In this document: in pieces, positions 1-5,339 of the stretch
Position numbering within the stretch: the first letter of the stretch is position 1
Layout of the letters: every line of letters begins with the position of its first letter
Source of the DNA: an uncultured Clostridia bacterium
Lineage (GTDB): Bacteria > Bacillota > Clostridia > Christensenellales > Borkfalkiaceae
Direction: 5' to 3'
Assembly (NCBI GenBank): GCA_937915565.1
Contig: CALDMH010000093.1
Span: forward strand, 1-7,762
Length of the DNA: 7,762 nt
Made by a program: the position numbers and the translations under genes
Notes under the pieces: model-generated
The model's database searches: none
Seen by the model: the letters and a program-made list of their open reading frames with translations, nothing else
Told to the model about the DNA's origin: nothing

Positions 1-368
1 ATAACGTAGGCGCTCTTCTTCGTGGTATCGACAGAAGCGGTATCGAAAGAGGACAAGTTATTGCTAAACCCGGTTCCGTTCACGCTCACACCGAGTTCAG
101 CGGACAGGTTTACGTCCTTACGAAAGAAGAAGGCGGAAGACACACTCCGTTCTTCAACAATTATAGACCTCAGTTCTATTTCAGAACCACCGACGTTACC
201 GGAACTATCAAACTTCCGGAAGGCGTTGAAATGGTTATGCCCGGCGACCACGTTACTATCGACGTAACCCTCATCACTCCTATTGCTTGTGAAGAAGGTC
301 TTCGTTTCGCTATTCGTGAAGGCGGCAGAACCGTTGGTTCGGGCGTTGTTGCTAAAATCGTTAAATAA
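1..368 (+). CDS. tuf: Elongation factor Tu, C-terminal part (5' end outside window)
   Basis: This is the last 121 complete codons of EF-Tu, the GTPase that delivers aminoacyl-tRNA to the ribosomal A site in the cytoplasm. The reading frame begins at base 3 and stops with TAA at 366-368. The segment opens at the end of domain 2 (NVGALLRGID) and runs through all of domain 3, with the family hallmarks GGRHTPFF, YRPQFYFRTTDVTG, VEMVMPGD and the closing GLRFAIREGGRTVGSGVVAKIVK-type tail (seen as GLRFAIREGG followed by RTVGSGVVAKIVK). The G domain and its nucleotide motifs lie before the window. Codons favour GGT, CTT, CGT and GTT, unlike the downstream genes, as expected for a very highly expressed gene. 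A strong intrinsic terminator follows 42 bases after the stop, so tuf ends its transcription unit. Identification is secure from sequence recognition. Confidence 0.98.
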   Translation, partial: NVGALLRGIDRSGIERGQVIAKPGSVHAHTEFSGQVYVLTKEEGGRHTPFFNNYRPQFYFRTTDVTGTIKLPEGVEMVMPGDHVTIDVTLITPIACEEGLRFAIREGGRTVGSGVVAKIVK

Positions 369-410
369 TTTCGATTAAAGCTAAACGTTATAAATGAAAT
401 AACAAACTTA

Positions 411-442
411 AAAATCCCGCTGCAAAGCGGCGGGATTTTTTT
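411..442 (+). terminator. Rho-independent terminator of tuf
   Basis: Bases 411-420 (AAAATCCCGC) pair perfectly with 430-439 (GCGGGATTTT). The stem can extend inward through 421-423 with 427-429, leaving an AAA loop. The T run at 436-442 completes a classical intrinsic terminator. It lies 42 bases after the tuf stop codon. Confidence 0.93.
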
Positions 443-554
443 GCGTGTTACAAATTTTTGCAGATATTCATTTAATATAGAACCATTATTCGACGAATGG
501 AATCCCTATATTCGATAAAAATTAGTTATTTAACCCGAATTCGGCAAAAATTCG

Positions 555-583
555 TTGTGCGGAGATAAAAAATGTGTTATTAT
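555..583 (+). promoter_or_regulatory. Extended -10 promoter for the small alarmone synthetase
   Basis: TTGTGC at 555-560 (weak -35, 3 of 6) is followed by exactly 17 bases and TATTAT at 578-583 (5 of 6). The -10 box is preceded by TGT at 575-577, giving an extended -10 (TGnTATTAT) that compensates for the poor -35. The predicted start is near 590, giving a leader of about 23 bases that contains the Shine-Dalgarno. Nothing else promoter-like of comparable quality was seen between the tuf terminator and the gene. Confidence 0.6.
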
Positions 584-612
584 AAAAGAAATTTCGTGGA
601 GGGACGATTATT

Positions 613-1272
613 ATGCCAATAAGTGAATCGGATAAACAAAAGATTGCCGCGTTTTACGGCGGCGCGCACGATTATCTCGTTATGCTCAATTTATACGACT
701 CGGCTGTCCGTCTTTTAAAACTTAAATTCGAGGTTTTAAACAACGAATTCAAGGTTTTATATGCGAGAAACCCAATTCATCATATAGACAGCAGGCTGAA
801 ATCGGCTGAAAGTATGATTGCAAAACTCAAAAAGAAGGGGCACGAAATTTCCATAGAATCTGCAAAAAAGAACGTGAACGATATAGCCGGAGTCCGCGTC
901 GTTTGCAACTATATCGACGACGTATATAGCGTTGCGGAAATGCTTAAACGCCAAACCGACCTCGAAATCGTAAAAATTCAGGACTATATAAAAACGCCTA
1001 ATTACAACGGTTACAGGTCGTTGCACCTCGATATAAAAGTACCGGTTTATCTTTCGGACAGGACGGAATACGTCGTTGCGGAAGTTCAGATAAGGACGAT
1101 TGCAATGGACTTTTGGGCAAGCCTCGAACACGATATAAGGTACAAAGCGGACAAATCGAAACTGCCGCAAGGGATAAACGAGGAAATGCTTGAATGTTCA
1201 AACAAAATTGCGGAAATCGACACGCAAATGCAGGATATGTATAAGCGAATCAAGGCCGCCGAAGAGAAATAA
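613..1272 (+). CDS. Small alarmone synthetase (GTP pyrophosphokinase, RelQ/RelP type)
   Basis: A stand-alone RelA/SpoT synthetase domain that transfers pyrophosphate from ATP to GDP or GTP to make ppGpp/pppGpp in the cytoplasm. At 219 residues it matches the small synthetases (YjbM/RelQ and YwaC/RelP, about 210 residues). There is no HD hydrolase, TGS or ACT domain, so it is synthesis-only. Visible motifs: the basic segment R61..K71-K75, DIAGVRV at 90-96 with metal-binding D90, NGYRSLH at 132-138 (G-loop tyrosine Y134), EVQIRT at 157-162 with catalytic E157, and DFWASLEH at 166-173. The D90-E157 distance of 67 equals D72-E139 of B. subtilis YjbM. GGAGGG at 598-603, nine bases before ATG, fixes the start. 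Expression is probably monocistronic, between the tuf terminator and a hairpin at 1296. Small synthetases usually respond to cell-wall or alkaline stress at the transcriptional level; RelQ and RelP cannot be separated by eye. Confidence 0.95.
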   Translation: MPISESDKQKIAAFYGGAHDYLVMLNLYDSAVRLLKLKFEVLNNEFKVLYARNPIHHIDSRLKSAESMIAKLKKKGHEISIESAKKNVNDIAGVRVVCNYIDDVYSVAEMLKRQTDLEIVKIQDYIKTPNYNGYRSLHLDIKVPVYLSDRTEYVVAEVQIRTIAMDFWASLEHDIRYKADKSKLPQGINEEMLECSNKIAEIDTQMQDMYKRIKAAEEK

Positions 1273-1287
1273 TCACAAATTAAACGC

Positions 1288-1340
1288 AAAAAAATGCGCC
1301 CGACTAATCCGAAAACAATCGGATTAGTCGGGCGCGTTTC
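1288..1340. terminator. Shared bidirectional hairpin terminator
   Basis: Bases 1296-1312 pair perfectly with 1319-1335 (17 bp) around a six-base loop AAACAA. On the minus strand the stem is followed by seven T's (A run at 1288-1294), so it is a textbook terminator for the minus-strand zinc-ribbon gene that ends at 1349. On the plus strand the tail is only GTTTCTATTTC, weaker but probably adequate to stop transcripts of the alarmone synthetase that ends at 1272. Confidence 0.92.
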
Positions 1341-1348
1341 TATTTCAG

Positions 1349-1780
1349 TTATTTTCTTAATTTTTTGTATTTATTTTCAATCATAGTCGTAAGGTTATAA
1401 GTTTTAATTACTCCGTCCTTATTGATGCTTGCGGTTGTATATTTCTCGTTAAAGGTTCTTTCTTTGCCGCAATTATGACAACATATGTCAAATTGAACCT
1501 CCGTTTTTTCGCATTTGTCGTTAGTGGTTTCGGACAACGTTTGCCAAGCAAAATCCGAATCGTAATCGTATTTTTCTCCGCATTGAGGGCAATAACCTTT
1601 GGAGGCAATATCAAATTCGCAATAAGTACATACAGCGAGTATGATAGAAGCAAGAAGGCCTATAAAAAAAATGAGGGCGCTTTCAAAAATTAAAGTCAGC
1701 AAAAGAGTTGCGAGCGGCGTCACTATGGAAAAGATAAGTAAAATAAAAGCTTTTCTCAAACGTTTTTTCTTTGGTGTCAT
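1349..1780 (-). CDS. Uncharacterised small membrane protein with C-terminal zinc ribbon
   Basis: I do not recognise a named family. The 143-residue product begins with a basic stretch (MTPKKKRLRK), followed by two hydrophobic segments at about 11-31 and 35-51 that form a membrane hairpin. The cytosolic-looking remainder carries two cysteine knuckles, CPQC (C64, C67) and CHNC (C101, C104), spaced as in a zinc ribbon. The intervening loop is acidic (YDYDSD). The start is set by AGGAG (complement of 1790-1794), nine bases before ATG; a longer frame to 1936 has no such site and would run through the promoter and into the divergent gene. It is divergent from the Xre regulator, whose likely operator fills the spacer of this gene's promoter, so it is probably repressed by that regulator. 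It ends in a strong terminator. Function is unknown; the membrane anchor plus zinc ribbon suggests an accessory or regulatory role rather than an enzyme. Confidence 0.85.
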   Translation of the reverse strand: MTPKKKRLRKAFILLIFSIVTPLATLLLTLIFESALIFFIGLLASIILAVCTYCEFDIASKGYCPQCGEKYDYDSDFAWQTLSETTNDKCEKTEVQFDICCHNCGKERTFNEKYTTASINKDGVIKTYNLTTMIENKYKKLRK

Positions 1781-1789
1781 AATTTCAAT

Positions 1790-1794
1790 CTCCT
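1790..1794 (-). promoter_or_regulatory. Shine-Dalgarno that fixes the zinc-ribbon protein start
   Basis: The complement reads AGGAG and lies nine bases before the ATG at 1780. It is the only good ribosome binding site in this open frame and argues against the in-frame start 52 codons upstream. Confidence 0.8.
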
Positions 1795-1810
1795 GATATT
1801 GTTTACATAT

Positions 1811-1839
1811 AGTATATCCTACAATATGTAGGAAGTCAA
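1811..1839 (-). promoter_or_regulatory. Promoter of the zinc-ribbon membrane protein gene
   Basis: Reading the minus strand, TTGACT (complement of 1834-1839, 5 of 6) is followed by exactly 17 bases and TATACT (complement of 1811-1816, 5 of 6). The predicted start is near 1804, giving a leader of about 24 bases that contains the Shine-Dalgarno. The 17-bp spacer is itself a perfect inverted repeat, the presumed operator. Confidence 0.8.
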
Positions 1840-1854
1840 CAAAATGTAGGATAT
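1814..1854. promoter_or_regulatory. Operator cluster with three TGTAGGA half-sites
   Basis: TCCTACA (1817-1823) and TGTAGGA (1827-1833) form a 17-bp palindrome with a three-base centre. A further TGTAGGA lies at 1845-1851, 18 bases after the second half-site in the same orientation. The outer sites extend to ten-base arms, ATATCCTACA at 1814-1823 and TGTAGGATAT at 1845-1854, which are exact reverse complements. The first two half-sites fill the spacer of the minus promoter; the third lies between the predicted promoter elements of the xre gene. This is the arrangement expected for autoregulation by the adjacent Xre-family protein; binding by it is inferred. Confidence 0.75.
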
Positions 1855-1858
1855 TTTT

Positions 1859-1867
1859 TGATAAAAT
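1859..1867 (+). promoter_or_regulatory. Extended -10 element of the xre gene
   Basis: TGATAAAAT carries the TGn extension and a TAAAAT -10 box (5 of 6) at 1862-1867. The region where a -35 would fall (1839-1844) is a poor match. The expected transcription start, seven bases after the last -10 base, is 1874, the A of the ATG, implying a leaderless mRNA. The half-site at 1845-1851 begins the 17-base spacer, so a bound repressor would cover this promoter. Confidence 0.55.
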
Positions 1868-1873
1868 TTTTTT

Positions 1874-2086
1874 ATGAAAAATAACGTGATAGGAAACAGA
1901 ATCAAAGAATTGAGGAGCGAAATGAATATTTCTCAAAAAACGCTCGGTGAAAAGCTCGGTTATTGTAATCAGACGGTGAGTTTTTGGGAATCGGGGCAGA
2001 GAGAACCTTCACTCGACGCCGTGGTGCAGTTGGCGGCTTTTTTCAAAACCTCTACCGATTATCTTTTAGGGTTTTCCGATTATTAA
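1874..2086 (+). CDS. Xre/Cro-C1-type helix-turn-helix transcriptional regulator
   Basis: A 70-residue cytoplasmic DNA-binding protein that is almost entirely one HTH_3 domain. IGNRIKELR (6-14) is helix 1, SQKTLGEKLGY (20-30) and NQTVSFWESG (32-41) are the helix-turn-helix pair, and REPSLDAVVQLAAFFKTS then TDYLLG (61-66) is the usual helix 4-5 and closing motif of phage-repressor-like and SinR/ImmR-like proteins. There is no second domain for ligand sensing or cleavage. The start has no Shine-Dalgarno, only a T tract, while a -10 box sits seven bases upstream of the A. A GAGGAG at 1912-1917 precedes an in-frame ATG at 1922, but starting there would delete helix 1. It most likely represses the divergent zinc-ribbon membrane protein gene and itself through the TGTAGGA sites between them. 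Confidence 0.93.
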   Translation: MKNNVIGNRIKELRSEMNISQKTLGEKLGYCNQTVSFWESGQREPSLDAVVQLAAFFKTSTDYLLGFSDY

Positions 2087-2107
2087 AGATTATTAAAGAT
2101 TGTTAAA
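2078..2107 (+). repeat. Three 10-bp direct repeats across the xre stop codon
   Basis: GATTATTAAA occurs at 2078-2087 and 2088-2097, followed by GATTGTTAAA at 2098-2107 with one change. The first copy contains the xre stop codon (TAA at 2084-2086), so the repeat does not alter the protein. It may be a slippage product; a role is not evident. Confidence 0.8.
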
Positions 2108-2189
2108 GTCGTTATAATCCTTAAAACCGATTATATGCAAGAGCTTAAATCAAAAAAACTATTATATAAAAGTTTAAAAGACGATAACG

Positions 2190-2225
2190 AAAAAGCCGCG
2201 GCAAACCTCTCGGTTTGCCGCGGCT
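2190..2225 (-). terminator. Rho-independent terminator of typA
   Basis: Bases 2194-2207 pair with 2212-2225 in a perfect 14-bp GC-rich stem with loop TCTC. On the minus strand the stem runs into TTTTT (A's at 2190-2194), 74 bases beyond the typA stop. On the plus strand there is no T run (TAAACGTAAAAAAC), but the hairpin may still help to end xre transcripts. Confidence 0.85.
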
Positions 2226-2254
2226 AAACGTAAAAAACAACCGTTTGTATTCAT

Positions 2255-2278
2255 TCGTTTAATCGTTTATTCGTTTAA
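2255..2278. repeat. Three 8-bp tandem repeats downstream of typA
   Basis: TCGTTTAA, TCGTTTAT and TCGTTTAA follow one another at 2255-2278, between the typA stop and its terminator. A looser copy (CCGTTTGT) begins at 2241. The array is short and AT-rich, and probably neutral. Confidence 0.6.
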
Positions 2279-2298
2279 TTTAATGCAATTTAAAAATT

Positions 2299-4125
2299 TT
2301 AGTCCTTATTGCGGTTTTTAGCCCATTCTTTCATACGAAGGTCCTTGGAAAGGATTTTCTTCCTCAAACGAATATTAACGGGAGTAACCTCCACAAGTTC
2401 GTCGTCGGCTATAAATTCAAGGCATTGCTCCAAAGAAAGAATAGTGGGGGGAACGAGTTTCAGAGCGTCATCGCTTCCGGAAGCACGGCTGTTCGTCAGG
2501 TGTTTTTGCTTGCAAACGTTCACGGCAAGGTCGTCCTCTCTCGAATTTTCGCCCACGACTTGTCCTTCATAAACCTTTTCGCCCGGGCCGATAAACAAAG
2601 TGCAACGCTCCTGCGCGTTGAAAAGTCCGTATTGAGTGGTCACGCCCGTTTCAAACACGACGAGGCTTCCTCTCGTTCTTGCGGGAATATCACCCTTGTA
2701 TTCTTCATAACCCGCGAAAACGTGGCTCATAATTCCGAAGCCCTTCGTGTCGGTGAGCATTTCGCTTCTGTAACCGAAAAGACATCTTGCGGGGATTTTG
2801 AATTCGAGCTTCGTCGTGCCCCTGTCGTCGGCAGTCATATCGATAAGTTCGCCCTTTCTTGCGCCGATTTTATTCATAATCGCGCCGACGTAGTCGTTGG
2901 GAACTTCGATAACGAGGTCTTCCATAGGTTCGTGAGTTTTTCCGTCGATTTCCTTAAAAATAACCTTCGGGCGGGAAACTTGAAATTCATAGCCCTCTCT
3001 TCTCATATTTTCTATAAGAATGGAAAGGTGAAGTTCGCCCCTTCCGAAAACCTTAAAGGTGTCTGCGCTGTCCGTTTCCTCGATTTTCATCGAAACGTTG
3101 GTTTCGATTTCCTTAAACAGCCTTGCGCGAAGGTGACGGGAAGTGACGTATTTCCCTTCTTTGCCGGCAAACGGGCTGTTGTTTACCATAAAATACATAG
3201 AAACGGTGGGTTCGTCGATAGCGACGAAGGGGAGTTGTTCTATGCAATCCGGCGAGCAAATCGTTTCGCCGATATTGATTCCGTCGATGCCGGAAACGGC
3301 GATAATATCGCCCATTTCGGCGTTTAAAACTTCCGTGCGTTTAAGCCCCTCGAACTGGTAAAGCTTTCCGACTCTCGCGTTTGTCGTGGTTTTATCCGTG
3401 TGAATAACCGTTATCGGCTGCGCGTCCTTGATTTTTCCTCTCACGATTCTGCCGATGCCGATTCTTCCGACGTATTCGTCGTAATCCACGTTGCAGATTA
3501 TTGCTTGAAGCGGAGCGTCGAGTTCGCCGTGCGGCGCGGGAATTTCGGAAAGAATAGTGTCGAGCAACGGGTCCATATTATCGCTCTCGTCCGAAAGTTC
3601 TTTCTTTGCCCAACCCTGTTTCGCGCTTGCGTAAACCACTTTGAAATCGAGTTGGTCGTCGTTTGCGCCGAGCTCTATAAACAAGTTGATAATTCCGTCG
3701 ATAGTGGCGTTAAGGTCGCCGCCTTTATCGATTTTATTTATGCAAACGACGGGCTTTTTGTTGAGCGAAAGAGCTTTTTTCAAAACGTATCTCGTCTGGG
3801 GCATACAGCCTTCAACTGCGTCGACGAGCAAAACTACGCCGTCCACCATCGATAAAATACGCTCGACCTCGCCGCCGAAATCGGCGTGCCCGGGGGTGTC
3901 TATAATGTTGATTTTAGTGCCTTTGTAATTGAGGGCGGTGTTTTTTGCGAGAATCGTAATTCCTCTTTCCCTTTCAATATCGCCGCTGTCCATAACTCTT
4001 TCGGCAACCACCTCGTTGCTTCTGAAAATGTTGTTTTGTTTCAACAGCGCGTCCACGAGAGTGGTTTTGCCGTGGTCGACGTGCGCTATTATGGCGATAT
4101 TCCTAACGTCGTTTCTTACGTCCAT
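2299..4125 (-). CDS. typA: Ribosome-associated translational GTPase TypA/BipA
   Basis: A 608-residue translation-factor GTPase of the EF-G superfamily that binds the ribosome and helps 50S assembly and stress or cold adaptation. From the N-terminus: G1 AHVDHGKT at 14-21, switch I ERERGITI at 51-58, G3 DTPGH at 76-80, G4 NKID at 130-133, and G5 SAK at 167-169; then the EF-Tu-like beta-barrel (about 200-300), EF-G domain III and V-like parts (GRGELHLSILIENMRREGYE), and the TypA-specific C-terminal domain ending in SREDDLAVNVCKQK, NSRASGSDDA and EFIADDELVEVTP with a basic tail. The length fits the family (about 605-615). AGAGGT (complement of 4131-4136), five bases before the ATG at 4125, fixes the start and gives the normal N-terminus DVRNIAIIAHVDHG. 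It is transcribed alone from a strong promoter and divergent from the asparaginase gene. In E. coli BipA binds GTP or ppGpp, a thematic link to the alarmone synthetase nearby. Confidence 0.98.
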   Translation of the reverse strand: MDVRNDVRNIAIIAHVDHGKTTLVDALLKQNNIFRSNEVVAERVMDSGDIERERGITILAKNTALNYKGTKINIIDTPGHADFGGEVERILSMVDGVVLLVDAVEGCMPQTRYVLKKALSLNKKPVVCINKIDKGGDLNATIDGIINLFIELGANDDQLDFKVVYASAKQGWAKKELSDESDNMDPLLDTILSEIPAPHGELDAPLQAIICNVDYDEYVGRIGIGRIVRGKIKDAQPITVIHTDKTTTNARVGKLYQFEGLKRTEVLNAEMGDIIAVSGIDGINIGETICSPDCIEQLPFVAIDEPTVSMYFMVNNSPFAGKEGKYVTSRHLRARLFKEIETNVSMKIEETDSADTFKVFGRGELHLSILIENMRREGYEFQVSRPKVIFKEIDGKTHEPMEDLVIEVPNDYVGAIMNKIGARKGELIDMTADDRGTTKLEFKIPARCLFGYRSEMLTDTKGFGIMSHVFAGYEEYKGDIPARTRGSLVVFETGVTTQYGLFNAQERCTLFIGPGEKVYEGQVVGENSREDDLAVNVCKQKHLTNSRASGSDDALKLVPPTILSLEQCLEFIADDELVEVTPVNIRLRKKILSKDLRMKEWAKNRNKD

Positions 4126-4130
4126 ACTTA

Positions 4131-4136
4131 ACCTCT
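4131..4136 (-). promoter_or_regulatory. Shine-Dalgarno that decides the typA start
   Basis: The complement reads AGAGGT, five bases before the ATG at 4125. It selects this start over an in-frame ATG nine codons upstream at 4152, which lies at or next to the predicted transcription start and so has no leader for ribosome binding. Confidence 0.8.
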
Positions 4137-4157
4137 GTAAATAAAAATCCATAATAC

Positions 4158-4186
4158 AGTATAAACTTTGCGGACAAAATTGTCAA
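4158..4186 (-). promoter_or_regulatory. Near-consensus sigma-A-type promoter of typA
   Basis: On the minus strand TTGACA (complement of 4181-4186, 6 of 6) is followed by a 17-base spacer and TATACT (complement of 4158-4163, 5 of 6). Transcription should start near 4151-4152, giving a leader of about 26 bases. The strength of both boxes suggests high constitutive expression. Confidence 0.88.
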
Positions 4187-4213
4187 ATAAACGATAACGG
4201 CAAATATAAAATG

Positions 4214-4242
4214 TGGACTTTTTTTTTGTAATGTGGTATTAT
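4214..4242 (+). promoter_or_regulatory. Promoter of the asparaginase gene
   Basis: TGGACT at 4214-4219 (4 of 6) is followed by 17 bases and TATTAT at 4237-4242 (5 of 6), preceded by TGG at 4234-4236 as an extended -10. A T tract at 4219-4227 lies in the spacer. The expected start is 4249, the A of the ATG, which implies a leaderless transcript. It is back-to-back with the typA promoter, with 27 bases between the two -35 boxes. Confidence 0.6.
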
Positions 4243-4248
4243 TTTCGT

Positions 4249-5268
4249 ATGATTGAAAACAAAAAGCCGTTAAAAAAGATTTTAATGATAGCCACCGGCG
4301 GAACGATTGCCTCCAAAAGGAGCGCGGAAGGCTTAACGCCGTCGCTCACGTCCGAAGAGCTTTTATCGTTCGTGCCGGAAATCAGGGAGTTTTGTATTCC
4401 CTCGTCCGTTCAGGCGATGAATATAGACAGCACCAACATTTGCGCCGACGATTGGCTCGTTTTGGAGAGGACGATTGAGGAAAATTACGATTTATACGAC
4501 GGTTTCGTGGTTTGCCACGGAACGGATACGATGGCTTACACCGCGGCAACGCTTTCTTATCTGATTCAGAACAGTCCGAAGCCGATAGTCATAACGGGCT
4601 CGCAAAAGCCCATAGATATGGATATAACCGATGCGAAAACCAACCTTTCGGATAGTTTTCTTTATTGTTCGTCTAAATACGCGCACGGCGTGCAAATCGT
4701 TTTCGACGGAAAAGTTATAAAGGGAACTAGGGCAAAAAAGACGCGAAGCAAGAGTTATAACGCGTTTTCGAGCATAAATTTTCCTTACACGGCGATAATT
4801 CAGGACGGGCGCGTTATGCAGTACGATAAATCCCATAGGGGAGGAAAGCCGAAATTTTATCGAGAACTCGATAAAAAAGTGGGGCTTTTCAAGCTTATCC
4901 CCGGGGCGAATCCGCTTATACTCGATAAATATTTTGAGTTGCACGACGCCGTTATCATCGAAAGTTTCGGAACGGGAGGAATTCCGTCGGGCGACAAATT
5001 CGGGTTTTACGATATTATCGATAAGTGGCGCAAAAAGGGCAAAATACTCGTTATGTGCACGCAGGTCGTCAACGAAGGAAGCGATATGACGGTTTACAAG
5101 GTGGGCAAAACCATAAAGGAAAAGTACGGTTTTTTGGAGTCCTACGATATGACTCCCGAGGCGGTGCTTGCAAAGCTTATGTGGATTTTGGCTTTCAAAA
5201 CCCGCGCCGTAGACGTCAAAAGGCTGTTTTATAAAACCGTCGCGGACGATATTTTATACACAGAATAA
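4249..5268 (+). CDS. ansA: Cytosolic type I L-asparaginase
   Basis: A 339-residue asparaginase/glutaminase-family amidohydrolase that hydrolyses L-asparagine to aspartate and ammonia, normally as a dimer or tetramer. The first catalytic triad element is ATGGTIAS at 15-22 with nucleophile T19. The second is HGTDTM at 90-95 with T92-D93, and the supporting lysine is probably K164 in the GTRAKKTRS segment. SFGTGGIPS (239-247) begins the C-terminal domain. There is no signal peptide, and the length is close to AnsA (about 338), which supports the cytoplasmic type I form. The ATG at 4249 gives the usual N-terminus just before KKILMIATGGT; a GTG at 4213 and an ATG at 4231 are in frame, but neither has a Shine-Dalgarno and both lie inside the promoter. 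No start has a Shine-Dalgarno, consistent with a leaderless mRNA. The ABC transporter follows after 71 bases with no terminator seen between. Glutamyl-tRNA amidotransferase GatD is related, but this protein lacks its N-terminal extension. Confidence 0.93.
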   Translation: MIENKKPLKKILMIATGGTIASKRSAEGLTPSLTSEELLSFVPEIREFCIPSSVQAMNIDSTNICADDWLVLERTIEENYDLYDGFVVCHGTDTMAYTAATLSYLIQNSPKPIVITGSQKPIDMDITDAKTNLSDSFLYCSSKYAHGVQIVFDGKVIKGTRAKKTRSKSYNAFSSINFPYTAIIQDGRVMQYDKSHRGGKPKFYRELDKKVGLFKLIPGANPLILDKYFELHDAVIIESFGTGGIPSGDKFGFYDIIDKWRKKGKILVMCTQVVNEGSDMTVYKVGKTIKEKYGFLESYDMTPEAVLAKLMWILAFKTRAVDVKRLFYKTVADDILYTE

Positions 5269-5339
5269 GATAAAAGTAGGTCTATAAGTCGATTAACGCT
5301 TGTTTTTCGGTTTGAACGATAAGTTTTTACGGAGAAGAA

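Noticed and set aside
22..267. An 81-codon plus-strand frame at the left edge
   Set aside because: It is an out-of-frame shadow of the EF-Tu coding sequence.
483..544. Small palindromes ATTCGACGAAT (488-498) and CCGAATTCGG (535-544) upstream of the alarmone synthetase
   Set aside because: Short, AT-rich and not positioned on the promoter boxes; expected by chance at this size.
1781..1936. Extension of the zinc-ribbon protein to a start at 1936
   Set aside because: It would read through the promoter, operator and the beginning of the divergent xre gene, and it lacks a ribosome binding site; the ATG at 1780 has AGGAG at good spacing.
2135..2227. A 30-codon plus-strand frame (MQELKSKKLL...)
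   Set aside because: No Shine-Dalgarno, and its 3' third is the typA terminator stem.
2425..3327. A 300-codon plus-strand open frame opposite typA
   Set aside because: It lies wholly antisense to a fully conserved TypA sequence and shows no recognisable domain; it is a shadow of the GC-biased codon positions.
4173..4184. GACAA-AA-TTGTC inverted repeat overlapping the typA -35 box
   Set aside because: Five-base arms are too short to call an operator, and the TTGTC arm is explained by the TTGACA box.
4213..4248. GTG (4213) and ATG (4231) starts that would lengthen the asparaginase
   Set aside because: They lie within the predicted promoter, have no Shine-Dalgarno, and add a hydrophobic-aromatic stretch not expected in cytosolic asparaginases.
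5269..5339. Possible promoter or terminator between the asparaginase and the ABC gene
   Set aside because: No paired -35/-10 boxes with acceptable spacing and no hairpin with a T run could be found; read-through is left open.
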